From contig NZ_JADEWG010000033.1 of assembly GCF_015207735.1 (NCBI RefSeq), positions 1-55,689 of the forward strand: 55,689 bases of DNA, in the 5' to 3' direction. This document shows, piece by piece, positions 33,678-42,368 of the stretch. Every line of letters begins with the position of its first letter. Position 1 is the stretch's first letter. A model generated the notes under the pieces. It did not search any database, had not been told where the DNA came from, and was given only the letters and a program-made list of their open reading frames with translations. Made by a program: the position numbers and the translations under genes. The stretch is from [Phormidium] sp. LEGE 05292 (lineage in GTDB: Bacteria; Cyanobacteriota; Cyanobacteriia; Cyanobacteriales; Aerosakkonemataceae).

Positions 33678-35351
33678 ATGAAAGCTAGCAACGAAAACAA
33701 CGGTCTGAGGGTTGCAGAGAAGATTTCAGTTGGTGCTAGTGTGGCTGGAACGCTGGCGGCAGTTTGGTCACAACAGATGATTGTAGCGGCGGCTCCTCTG
33801 ACTTTGGCTCTGTCGCTGAATTTGATCAATAGAGGGAAATTTCAGCAAAAGTTAGAAGATGATATTACGGCGATCGTTTCGGAAATGGACAATCGTATCC
33901 AACAGGTAGATAAAGAAGTTGCTGGAGAAATGCGATCGCTACAAGCTTCAGTTCAAGATTTATCACTTTCAAGCAAAAATGTAGATCCTCAACCTATTAA
34001 AGCAGAAATTTCTGACCTGCAAAAACAATTTGTTAGTCTGGAAGAAGCATTGAGTAACGTTACTTCCACAATCACTAAAGAAAAGCCAGCGATTCCACCA
34101 AATCTGGCGACATTTGACCCAACTTATCTTGAACAACAAATTTATGATTTGAAAGCAGCAATTGTAGAATTAGAAGGCATTATTCACCAAAATGAAGAAA
34201 AGGATAAAATTGCCAAATTACAAGCAGATATTGCTAAATTAAGTGCTGATTTTCAAGAGCGAACAGAGTTACATGAAATAACAGAATTAAGAAAAAGTAC
34301 TGCTTTGATTCAACAAAGAATAGCTGAACTACCGACAACAACAGCTAGTGTTGATACCAGTTACTTAGATCAAGAAATTAATCAGCTAAAACAAAACTTA
34401 GCGCAGTTAAATTCTGAGTTTAAGGAACGGGAGTTACAACAAGTTTCTGAGTTAAGGCAAATTACAGATACAGTACAAGAAAGACTAGCTACATTAACTT
34501 CTACCACAAGTTTTGATGCAAGTAACTTAGAACGAGATATCAAACAATTAAAAGATTATTTTGCTGCGTTGTCTGTTGAAGTTAGGGAACGTTCTGAGTC
34601 ACAACAAATCGCAGAAATAAGACAAATTGTAGAGACGTTGCAACAAAAATTAGCAGCTCAAACAACGGAATTGGAAACAGGAAAACCTGAATTTAATTCT
34701 AGTTATTTAGAGCAAGAAAATCAGCAACTAAAGTTAGAGATTGCATCTCTCAAACAACAGCTAACTACTTCCAATGAACAAGTAGCAATGATTCCTCAAT
34801 TGTTAGAAAATTTTGCTCAAATGCAACAACAATTGCAGGAATTACAGCAAAAAACTGAGAAACTAACCCCGAAAATTCCTCAGTTTCCGCCAAGTAAAGC
34901 ACCCAAACCTGTGCAAAAAAAAAATGACAGCTTCGCCATTTCCAGATTCACGGACTTTGCAACTTATTATAACAGTGGAAAATTGAGTTTAGAGTCAATT
35001 TTACGGATAGCTGAGGAAAATGGGATTGGTGAAGAGTTTCAATCAATACTAAAAATCGCCAGTCAGCACCAATTGACTTTTGCTTCTTGGCCTACTAATT
35101 TAATGATTAGTCCCCCTAAAAATCGAATGCTATCTGCTACCAGTAATTGTTCAAAATGCTTGTTTATAGTTTCAGCAAAGCCGTCTGATGAGGGAAAATT
35201 GAAAGTGTGGTTATCGCCAAATGCGATCGCGAAATTTTACCCAACAAACAAGCATAATCTCTCTTTAATTTTTGGTGAAGAGGGCTGGCGAGAAATGGGT
35301 AAAGCTGAGGTGGAAAACTTTGTTGCTACTTTGAATCAGTTGCTTGGCTGA
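33678..35351 (+). CDS. Long coiled-coil protein of unknown function
   Basis: This 557-residue protein starts with a hydrophobic segment (ISVGASVAGTLAAVWS and VAAAPLTLALSLNLI, about residues 15-50) that may sit in a membrane. About 350 residues of coiled coil follow, with repeating modules of the form YLEQxIxxLKxxIxxLE and phrases such as QISELRQITDT-like segments occurring three to four times. From about residue 405 a globular C-terminal domain begins (FTDFATYYNSGKLSLESIL, CSKCLFIVSAKP, and a final GEEGWREMGK). I recognise no known family. The repeated coiled-coil modules suggest internal duplication. It is followed on the same strand by a TPR gene. Confidence 0.7.
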   Translation: MKASNENNGLRVAEKISVGASVAGTLAAVWSQQMIVAAAPLTLALSLNLINRGKFQQKLEDDITAIVSEMDNRIQQVDKEVAGEMRSLQASVQDLSLSSKNVDPQPIKAEISDLQKQFVSLEEALSNVTSTITKEKPAIPPNLATFDPTYLEQQIYDLKAAIVELEGIIHQNEEKDKIAKLQADIAKLSADFQERTELHEITELRKSTALIQQRIAELPTTTASVDTSYLDQEINQLKQNLAQLNSEFKERELQQVSELRQITDTVQERLATLTSTTSFDASNLERDIKQLKDYFAALSVEVRERSESQQIAEIRQIVETLQQKLAAQTTELETGKPEFNSSYLEQENQQLKLEIASLKQQLTTSNEQVAMIPQLLENFAQMQQQLQELQQKTEKLTPKIPQFPPSKAPKPVQKKNDSFAISRFTDFATYYNSGKLSLESILRIAEENGIGEEFQSILKIASQHQLTFASWPTNLMISPPKNRMLSATSNCSKCLFIVSAKPSDEGKLKVWLSPNAIAKFYPTNKHNLSLIFGEEGWREMGKAEVENFVATLNQLLG

Positions 35352-35479
35352 TCGATTCAGATAAAAGTAAAAGATATTTGCAATCCAAATCCTGCTGCTA
35401 GTAAGTATAGGCTTGCGGCGCAGGATTTTTGCTATGAGCTAAATTAATAAATAAGAGTTGGGTAAATGGATTTTGTCAG

Positions 35480-36763
35480 ATGGATCAAGAACAAGAGTTT
35501 TACAATCGGGGATTAGAAAAGGCGCAGGCGGGAGATTTTGCAGGCGCAGTGCGAGAATTCGATCGCGCTTTGCGAATCAATCCCCAATTAGTTGAGGCAT
35601 ATTATAAACGGGGAAGGTGTCGCTTTGAGTTAGGCGATCGCACAGGCGCAATTGCTGACTACAACCAAGCTTTGCAATTACAACCGGAAAGAACGGAAAT
35701 TTATTTAAGTCGCGGATTGACTAAATTAGCATTAAAAGACAATGCTGGGGCGCTTGCTGATGCGGAACAAAGTTTGAAATTAAACAACAATTTAGCTGCT
35801 GCTTATAGTTTACAAGGAACAGCTTACCGTCGTTTGGGGAATTTGGCAGAAGCGATCGCCAGTTTTAAGCAAGCTGCTAACATTTATTTGGCAGAAAAAG
35901 ACAAGCAAAATTGCCAACGTTGCATTGATAGTATTACAGAAATTCAAGCAGAACAAAATCGCGATCGAACAGCATTAGTTACCCATACGGGTTTTTATTA
36001 TCAGGTTTTACAAAAAGTGCAACGAGGCAACTTAAGAGAAGCTTGGGAAGATTTAAACTGGCTAATTCAAACCGATCCTAATGACGCTCAAGCATATTCT
36101 TATCGAGGAATGGTGTTAAGTAAACTCGGTTATTATCAACAAGCAATTAATGATTTAAATCAAGCATTACAACTCAACTCTCAAAATTTAAAAGCTTATT
36201 GTTATCGGGCAATTGTACGCATAGAAATGGGTGATTATGGCGGCGCTATTAATGATTGCGATCGAGCATTACAGATCGATCCTAATTACATTGATGCTTA
36301 TATTTATCGCGGTAATGCTCATCATAAATCTGCTAATCATCGGTTAGCAATTGAAGATTATTCTCGCGCGATTCAAGAAAAATCAGACGATCCGCAAGCT
36401 TATTATCAAAGGGCATCTGTGCGTTTAGATTTTGAGGATTTACCAGGGGCAATTGATGATTATCAACAAGCTGCGAATATTTACTTTAATCGCGGAGATT
36501 GGCAACAATACAGAAAGGCATTAGATCAAATTAAAAAAGTACAATCTCGTCCCCAACGTTCCCAAAGAAAAAATTCCTCTGATTTCTTTTCTCAAACCAA
36601 ATCTACATCTTTAACAGAATTACAAAATCAACTAATTAGAATGGTTGGTGGATATCGAGATATTGCGGAACGTTTGGTGGATATTGCGCGTTATAAATAT
36701 CCCGGAATGCCGGAAGAATGGTATTGGGAAAAGGCAATGCGAGATTTGGAACGCGATCGCTAA
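35480..36763 (+). CDS. TPR-repeat protein
   Basis: This 427-residue protein has at least seven tetratricopeptide repeats in two blocks: residues 1-140 (NRGLEKAQAGDFAGAVREFD, YYKRGRCRFELGDRTGAIAD and so on) and 165-340 (AYSYRGMVLSKLGYYQQAIN, AYCYRAIVRIEMGDYGGAIND and so on). TPR arrays are protein-binding scaffolds. The C-terminus (residues 375-427) holds a predicted small helical domain with NQLIRMVGGYRDIAERLVDI, found at the end of some cyanobacterial TPR proteins. No signal peptide or membrane span. It may act with the coiled-coil protein upstream (128 bases apart), but that is only contextual. Confidence 0.85.
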   Translation: MDQEQEFYNRGLEKAQAGDFAGAVREFDRALRINPQLVEAYYKRGRCRFELGDRTGAIADYNQALQLQPERTEIYLSRGLTKLALKDNAGALADAEQSLKLNNNLAAAYSLQGTAYRRLGNLAEAIASFKQAANIYLAEKDKQNCQRCIDSITEIQAEQNRDRTALVTHTGFYYQVLQKVQRGNLREAWEDLNWLIQTDPNDAQAYSYRGMVLSKLGYYQQAINDLNQALQLNSQNLKAYCYRAIVRIEMGDYGGAINDCDRALQIDPNYIDAYIYRGNAHHKSANHRLAIEDYSRAIQEKSDDPQAYYQRASVRLDFEDLPGAIDDYQQAANIYFNRGDWQQYRKALDQIKKVQSRPQRSQRKNSSDFFSQTKSTSLTELQNQLIRMVGGYRDIAERLVDIARYKYPGMPEEWYWEKAMRDLERDR

Positions 36764-36783
36764 TCAAGGCAGAAGGGAAGAAA

Positions 36784-36811
36784 GGCAGAAGGCAGAAGGC
36801 AGAAGGCAGAA
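36784..36811. repeat. GGCAGAA heptamer tandem repeat
   Basis: Four tandem copies of GGCAGAA follow the TPR gene, with imperfect copies just upstream (AAGGCAGAAGGGAAG). It is a typical heptameric cyanobacterial short tandem repeat. Confidence 0.8.
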
Positions 36812-36850
36812 GGTAAAAATTCTCCTTGTCCCCTTGTCCCCCTTGATACT

Positions 36851-36889
36851 AGCGAAGCGGCGCGTATAGCCTATCGGCATGGCTTCGCT
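36851..36889. repeat. AGCGAAGC...GCTTCGCT palindrome
   Basis: Inverted arms AGCGAAGC and GCTTCGCT enclose CGGCGCGTATAGCC and CTATCGGCATG. It lies between the convergent TPR gene and the first permease gene and could end transcription from both sides, although no T-run is present. Confidence 0.6.
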
Positions 36890-36936
36890 AAAGCGCGGGG
36901 ATTTAGGGGGATCTTTGAGTTGTGGTATTCTTTTTT

Positions 36937-37962
36937 CTATTTGATATTATTAAATGCCCTTGCCAGTAGAACAAATAATACCAAACTTCCTTGAATAACT
37001 CCGGCTAAAGATGACTCTAACTGTAAGGATAAAGGTAATTGTAAGCTACCCACATTTAAGGCACTGAAAAAGAAAGCTACTGGCAAAATCCATAAAATCC
37101 CATTTCCTACTAACATTCCGATTAGTAAAGCCAAAAAACCAAGGTTACTTGAAATATTAGGAATTAAGCGATGAAATACTGCCAAAACTTGTAACGATCC
37201 AGCTATTCCACCTAAAGCACCGCAAATAGCAAAAGCACCTAAAATTCGGCTATAAGCGGGAATTCCTAATACATAAGATGCGCGTAAATTTTGCCCGACA
37301 GCACGCAATTGTAAACCAAAATAAGTACCGCGAATAACGATCGCTGTCACCACTAATCCTAAGACTGCTAAAATTAATGCGATCGGACTAGCTTCAGTGT
37401 TTCCAATTGTCGGCAACCAAACAGTTTCTTTAAACTGTTCTGTGCCACTCATTGAAGCTACACCAGGACGTTTCCAAGGGCCAAAAACTAAGTACAATGT
37501 TAATCCTTGGGCAACAAAGTTTAAGCCTAATCCGGCAAAAATTTCATTTACTTTACCATAAACATTTAATACCCCAGCAAATAGCCCCCATAAAGCACCA
37601 CCAGCTATGCCAAAAATAATTCCTAAAAGTATTGCTAAATAGCTGGGAATTATATCTTGAAATATGCGTAATGCGAAGGTAGTCGCGATCGCACCCATGA
37701 TAATTTGCCCTTCAATTCCCAAGTTATAAAGCCCTGCCATAAAGGTAAAAACTAAGCCACAAGCACACAATAATAATGGTGCTAAAGTTGATAGTACACG
37801 GGCAAATTGATCGGCGCTAGAAATTCCTTGCCAGAGAGCAACAAATACCTCTTTTGGTGATGCACCAGCAAGGAAAATAATTAGGGTAATGAATAGGAAA
37901 GTAAGAATTAATGTCCCAAAACGTAAGGAATAATCTTTGATTTTCAGTTGGTTATTTTCCAT
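36937..37962 (-). CDS. ABC transporter inner-membrane permease (BMP-type, first subunit)
   Basis: This 341-residue hydrophobic permease has the BPD_transp_2 signature AGLYNLGIEGQIIMGAIATTF and QLRAVGQNLRASYVLGIP. With the ATPase at 38006 and the binding protein at 39620 it forms the main part of a BMP-family importer, likely for nucleosides or related compounds. ATG at 37962 (MENNQLKIKDY) chosen; an upstream start would read through a TACCACAGATATCC repeat and is unlikely. It starts 44 bases after the ATPase stop. Confidence 0.87.
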   Translation of the reverse strand: MENNQLKIKDYSLRFGTLILTFLFITLIIFLAGASPKEVFVALWQGISSADQFARVLSTLAPLLLCACGLVFTFMAGLYNLGIEGQIIMGAIATTFALRIFQDIIPSYLAILLGIIFGIAGGALWGLFAGVLNVYGKVNEIFAGLGLNFVAQGLTLYLVFGPWKRPGVASMSGTEQFKETVWLPTIGNTEASPIALILAVLGLVVTAIVIRGTYFGLQLRAVGQNLRASYVLGIPAYSRILGAFAICGALGGIAGSLQVLAVFHRLIPNISSNLGFLALLIGMLVGNGILWILPVAFFFSALNVGSLQLPLSLQLESSLAGVIQGSLVLFVLLARAFNNIK

Positions 37963-37970
37963 ATATTTTT

Positions 37971-37990
37971 TACCACAGATATCCACAGAT
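37971..37990. repeat. TACCACAGATATCCACAGAT repeat, copy 1
   Basis: This 20-mer occurs identically at 37971, 44995 and 49489, always in intergenic DNA near gene ends. Here it separates the ATPase and permease genes of the importer operon. Confidence 0.75.
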
Positions 37991-38005
37991 AAAATTTATT
38001 TTTCC

Positions 38006-39514
38006 CTAGTCCCCAGTCCCCAATCCCCCATCTTCAAACTTTCCACCAATCATTTGACCAAGTTTATTTACTGTTAATTCTTTAGTATCAATTGGTGCAG
38101 AAACATTACCACCACTGAAGACTAAAATGCGATCGCTATACTGCACTATCTCATCTAAATCTGAAGAAGTAAATAAAATCGTTGTCCCAGTTTGACAGCG
38201 GGCAATTAACTGTTGCCAAACCCAAATTGCTGATTCAATATCTAAACCTCTTGTCGGATGTTCCATTAACAATAAATTTAAAGGTATGGGTAACAAAGCT
38301 AATTGGGTGCGTTGTTGATTTCCTCCTGATAATCTCTCAACTTTACTATCAGCTTTTCCGCGAATATTGAACAAACTAATTTTGTCTTTAGTTACGGTTA
38401 AAGTCTCTTTCCAATTCACAAAACTGCGTCTTCCTATTGACTGACGCAAAGCGACATGATCTTGAATAGTTAACCCATTTACTAAACCTTCTTTTAATCT
38501 GTCTGCGGGTAAGAAACCTACTCCAGCTTTCAGGTAATTTTGATATGTTTGATTGGTCATATCTTGACCATTAATAATCAGATTTCCTGATGTTGCTGGC
38601 AACAAACCTGCACACATTAACAGTAACAATCTTTGTCCGCTACCTTCTAATCCGGCTAATCCAATTACTTCGCCAGATTGTATAGTTAATTTTTCAATTT
38701 CTATAGTTAATCGATCGGTTTTTAGTATAATATTATGCAACTGTAAAGCCACTTCCGCAGTAGCAGTTTTGGGCTTATTAGGACTTGCTAATTCTCTGCC
38801 AAACATCATTTCAACTAAGCGATTTTCTGGACAAGGAATTTCCGCTTCACCAACGACTTTCCCTTGGCGCATTACGGTAACGCGATCGCACAACACCGCC
38901 ACATCTTCCAACTTGTGAGAAACAAAAATTAGCGATTTACCTGAATCCGCTAATTTTCGCATTGCGGCAAACAAAGCATCTTTTTGCGAAGCAGAAATTC
39001 CCGTAGTTGGTTCGTCAAAAATCAGTGTATTCACCCCTAAAGACAACAACCGCAAAATCTCTAATTGTTGCCTTTCTCCTACTGTTAAATTACCCAATAT
39101 CTCGTTTACATCCAGGGAGAAATTGAAATCAGATGCTAAGTACTTCAACTCCTTTGTTGCTAGCTTTTTAGGCAGAACAATAGACGAAGTTTTATCCTTT
39201 CCACCTTCTCTGCCAATCATAAAATTATCTAAAACAGATAAGGTGGGAAAGTCAAGCGGATCTTGGTGTAACATTCCAATTCCGGCGCGAATTGCAGCAG
39301 CAGGAGTTTTAATTTCTCCAGGTTTTTCGTCGAGTATAATTGTACCGCGATCGCGCCCAATAAAACCACTGATAATTTTCACTAAAGTACTTTTTCCGGC
39401 ACCATTTTCTCCTAAAATTCCATGAATTGTGCCAGCCTCTACAGTCACAGAAACATCATCATTTGCAAGTACATTACCAAAACGTTTTGTGATATTTCGC
39501 AGTTCTATTTTCAT
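38006..39514 (-). CDS. ABC transporter ATPase, double-domain (BMP importer)
   Basis: This 502-residue protein carries two ABC domains, as in RbsA/YufO-type ATPases. The first has Walker A GENGAGKST near 34-42, LTVGERQQLEIL as signature and LIFDEPTTGI as Walker B. The second has a degenerate Walker A (GLAGLEGSGQR) and a LSGGNQQRTQLAL signature, matching the usual pattern for this subfamily. It powers the importer with the two permeases. Its last residues (GGLGTGD) are encoded by GGGGACT-type heptamer repeat DNA, so the natural C-terminus seems to have been extended or replaced by a repeat. Confidence 0.9.
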   Translation of the reverse strand: MKIELRNITKRFGNVLANDDVSVTVEAGTIHGILGENGAGKSTLVKIISGFIGRDRGTIILDEKPGEIKTPAAAIRAGIGMLHQDPLDFPTLSVLDNFMIGREGGKDKTSSIVLPKKLATKELKYLASDFNFSLDVNEILGNLTVGERQQLEILRLLSLGVNTLIFDEPTTGISASQKDALFAAMRKLADSGKSLIFVSHKLEDVAVLCDRVTVMRQGKVVGEAEIPCPENRLVEMMFGRELASPNKPKTATAEVALQLHNIILKTDRLTIEIEKLTIQSGEVIGLAGLEGSGQRLLLLMCAGLLPATSGNLIINGQDMTNQTYQNYLKAGVGFLPADRLKEGLVNGLTIQDHVALRQSIGRRSFVNWKETLTVTKDKISLFNIRGKADSKVERLSGGNQQRTQLALLPIPLNLLLMEHPTRGLDIESAIWVWQQLIARCQTGTTILFTSSDLDEIVQYSDRILVFSGGNVSAPIDTKELTVNKLGQMIGGKFEDGGLGTGD

Positions 39515-39619
39515 GGAGTAGGTAATAGATAGGGAATATTTTTAAACCGCAGAGGCACAGAGGACACAGAGAAGAAAAAGAGAGAGTTTGTTTGTGATGA
39601 TTCACTCAGTTATATTTGA

Positions 39620-40873
39620 TTATTTACTCTTACCCTCAATTCCTTGAATTAACTGCGGCATATACCAAATTTGTTGTGGTGTAGCCTTTTCTCCAGCTTT
39701 CAAAAAGTCAGTACCATCTTGAAATTTTAGTAGCCCTTGGTAAAGATTAATGCTACCATCTCCTAAACTTTTAATAAATTGTTCCAAAGTTTTTTTGTTT
39801 TCCTCAGTCAAGGCTTTACCAAACACAAAACCTACAGCCGAAGTATCAGGGTTATTAATATTACTCCAATCAGGTTTTCCCAAAATAAATTCTGGTTTTA
39901 TTTGACCTGATTCGGCTTTTCTAATTGTATCTAAATATAATGGCCCCCAGTTGTATATTGGTACACCTAAACAAATATCTGGTGCCAAATCGCAACCTGT
40001 TTTTAAAGTGTAATGCAAGAACTTCACTTGTTTCCCAGCCTCGGCTGCTTTTTTTCCTTGAACTGCGGCTTCTGGTGTATCAATTCCTGTCATTACTACA
40101 TCGTAACCACTGTTATAAAAGTCATCAGCGACTTTAGTAGGATCTAAAGTAACGCCTGGAATATTAAACCAAAAACCGATCCATGTGACTTTAAAATTTA
40201 AGTCTTTGATGTCTTTTTTTCGATAGTTTTCCCAACAGTATTTTGACCCCAAATAAGCAGCAGAAACTAAGCGGCGAGTTTCATCATTAATTAATGGCGC
40301 TAAAAAGCCAATTTTGCCTGTTTGCGTACTCAAAGCAGCCGCACAACCTGTAATCATTCTGCCGTATTCCATTTGCGGCATAATATTTACTAAATTCTGC
40401 TGATTTTTAAAGTTTTTCCCCTCTTTCCAAGAGTAATCACCAGTAGCATGAATTACTGGAATATTAGGATGTTTTTTCGCTGTTTCAAAAGCATCATCTT
40501 TTAAGTCATCTGAGTTGAAAATAACTAACTTTGCTCCCTTGGCAATTAAGTCATCAGCTACTTGTGAACCTTTCACATTAGGTCGATCGCTCGGATTAAC
40601 TTTATCTACATATTCTAATGCTACATTCGGCTGCTTTTTGATGACATACTGCATCGCTTCATAATGTGCTTGACTCCAACCAGCATCATTTTTTGGCCCG
40701 ACTAAAACTAACCCAACTGTAAACTTATCTGTCGGTTGAGAACTGGCTGGAGTTGCCGTTTGTGTATTTTGTGTACCACTTTGGGTGTTAGTGGGTGCAG
40801 GATTGTTGCAAGCAGTTAAAATTAATCCCAAAACTGCAACCCATCCGAAATATTTAAAATTATTTAATTTCAT
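39620..40873 (-). CDS. BMP-family substrate-binding lipoprotein
   Basis: This 417-residue protein has a lipoprotein signal peptide (MKLNNFKYFGWVAVLGLIL with lipobox LTAC) followed by a Thr/Gln/Ser-rich linker and a BMP/PnrA-like periplasmic binding domain: VGLVLVGPKNDAGWSQAHYE, AKLVIFNSDD, GKIGFLAPLIND and GYDVVMTGIDTPEA. BMP proteins bind purine nucleosides or related ligands. It is the first gene of the importer operon, with the ATPase 105 bases downstream. ATG at 40873 chosen, since the upstream TTG/ATG region lacks signal-peptide character. Confidence 0.9.
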   Translation of the reverse strand: MKLNNFKYFGWVAVLGLILTACNNPAPTNTQSGTQNTQTATPASSQPTDKFTVGLVLVGPKNDAGWSQAHYEAMQYVIKKQPNVALEYVDKVNPSDRPNVKGSQVADDLIAKGAKLVIFNSDDLKDDAFETAKKHPNIPVIHATGDYSWKEGKNFKNQQNLVNIMPQMEYGRMITGCAAALSTQTGKIGFLAPLINDETRRLVSAAYLGSKYCWENYRKKDIKDLNFKVTWIGFWFNIPGVTLDPTKVADDFYNSGYDVVMTGIDTPEAAVQGKKAAEAGKQVKFLHYTLKTGCDLAPDICLGVPIYNWGPLYLDTIRKAESGQIKPEFILGKPDWSNINNPDTSAVGFVFGKALTEENKKTLEQFIKSLGDGSINLYQGLLKFQDGTDFLKAGEKATPQQIWYMPQLIQGIEGKSK

Positions 40874-41021
40874 CTTTTTATTTATTATGTACAACTTAAT
40901 ATATTCTTGCTTAACTTTGATTGAAACAGTAATAATTTATACTCTTTTAATGGTTACTTATAATACAGAAAAAGTGTTAAAATCTATTGCGTCTGCTTTT
41001 AACCAAGGAATTGAGTAGTAG

Positions 41022-42041
41022 ATGAATTTACCCGCATCAAGCCGACTACAATTTACGCCAGATTTAAATATTTGTCGCATCTTAAACGGAATGTGGCAAG
41101 TGTCGGGGGCACATGGAAGAATTAACCCAAAAGCTGCGATCGACACTATGTTTAAATACGTCGATGCAGGATTTACAACTTGGGACTTAGCCGACCATTA
41201 TGGGCCAGCAGAAGATTTTATTGGCGAATTCCGTCGTCAGCTTGTTGCTAGTCGTGGAGAAGCCGCATTATCTAACATTCAAGCTTTCACTAAATGGGTA
41301 CCAAGACCAGGAAAAATGACCCGAAAAATAGTGGAAGATAATATTAATATCTCTCGCCGCAGAATGGGAGTTGAATCTCTGGATTTAATGCAATTCCACT
41401 GGTGGGAATATCGCGATTCTAATTACTTGGATGCCTTAAAATACATGGCCCAATTGCAAGAAGAAGGAAAAATTAAGCATTTAGCTTTAACCAATTTTGA
41501 CACAGAACATCTACAAATTATTTTAGATAATGACATCAAAATTGTTTCCAACCAAGTGCAATTTTCTTTAGTCGATCGCCGTCCCGAAGTCAAAATGATC
41601 CAATTGTGCGAACAACACAATGTTAAACTTTTTACTTACGGGACAGTTTGTGGGGGCTTTTTATCGGAAAAATACCTCGATCAATCAGAACCAAATCCGG
41701 CAACTTTAGAAACAGTTTCCTTGCGGAAATACAAAAATATGATTGACGCTTGGGGAGGTTGGAGTTTATTCCAAGAATTACTTAAAGTTTTGCAAAGAAT
41801 TGCCAGCAAACACCAAGTTAGTATTCCTAATGTTGCGGTTCGTTATATACTTGATAAGCCAGCAGTTGCAGGTGTAATTGTCGGTGCAAGATTAGGAATT
41901 GCTGAACATATTGCGGATAACGCTAAAGTGTTCAACTTCAACTTGGATCGAGATGATATTGAACAAATCAATACTGTTACACAAAAAGCACAAGATTTGT
42001 TCCAATATATTGGTGATTGTGGTGACGAATATCGCCGATAG
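41022..42041 (+). CDS. Aldo/keto reductase family protein
   Basis: This 339-residue (alpha/beta)8 oxidoreductase has the family's catalytic tetrad: Asp55 and Tyr60 (DLADHYG), Lys91 (FTKW) and His126 (MQFHWWEY), and NADPH-binding residues towards the C-terminus (GVIVGARLGIAEHI). It reduces an aldehyde or ketone, substrate unknown. It is divergent from the BMP operon with a gap of about 150 bases that should hold both promoters. Confidence 0.9.
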   Translation: MNLPASSRLQFTPDLNICRILNGMWQVSGAHGRINPKAAIDTMFKYVDAGFTTWDLADHYGPAEDFIGEFRRQLVASRGEAALSNIQAFTKWVPRPGKMTRKIVEDNINISRRRMGVESLDLMQFHWWEYRDSNYLDALKYMAQLQEEGKIKHLALTNFDTEHLQIILDNDIKIVSNQVQFSLVDRRPEVKMIQLCEQHNVKLFTYGTVCGGFLSEKYLDQSEPNPATLETVSLRKYKNMIDAWGGWSLFQELLKVLQRIASKHQVSIPNVAVRYILDKPAVAGVIVGARLGIAEHIADNAKVFNFNLDRDDIEQINTVTQKAQDLFQYIGDCGDEYRR

Positions 42042-42067
42042 CAACTAATTCAAATTTACAAAAAATC

Positions 42068-42101
42068 GGGGAATTTTAGATAGTTAATTTAAAAGTTCCC
42101 C
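42068..42101 (+). terminator. Hairpin after the aldo/keto reductase gene
   Basis: GGGGAA-TTTTA and TAAAA-GTTCCCC form an imperfect stem about 26 bases after the stop. It is followed by TTCATTT, so it is a moderate candidate for an intrinsic terminator. Confidence 0.45.
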
Positions 42102-42122
42102 TTCATTTACGGAAATAAAAAA

Positions 42123-42323
42123 ATGGAAAATAAAACTGAATTCCTTCTGAAAATATTCATTCTTTCCGCAGTTTTGTCAGCTATCACTAAATATGTTTGT
42201 CCCTATTTCAATGTTCCCGCAGAATCACAAATTGCCCTGATTGTTGTATTGTTGCCTACTGTAGTATTAGCGATCGCTCTTTGGTGGCGATATCAACAAC
42301 AGCAAAATTCAGTTAATGAGTAA
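42123..42323 (+). CDS. Small two-span membrane protein (66 aa)
   Basis: Two hydrophobic segments (FLLKIFILSAVLSAITKYV and ALIVVLLPTVVLAIALWW) are joined by a short loop with PYFNVPAES, and the tail WRYQQQQNSVNE is charged. It is likely an integral membrane protein with both ends on the same side. It looks like a conserved cyanobacterial protein but I cannot name a function. It is 45 bases upstream of the AI-2E permease gene, so the two are probably co-expressed. Confidence 0.7.
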   Translation: MENKTEFLLKIFILSAVLSAITKYVCPYFNVPAESQIALIVVLLPTVVLAIALWWRYQQQQNSVNE

Positions 42324-42368
42324 ATTTATCATGTCAATTCAACCACGAAATAAGCGAATTATTAGGGA

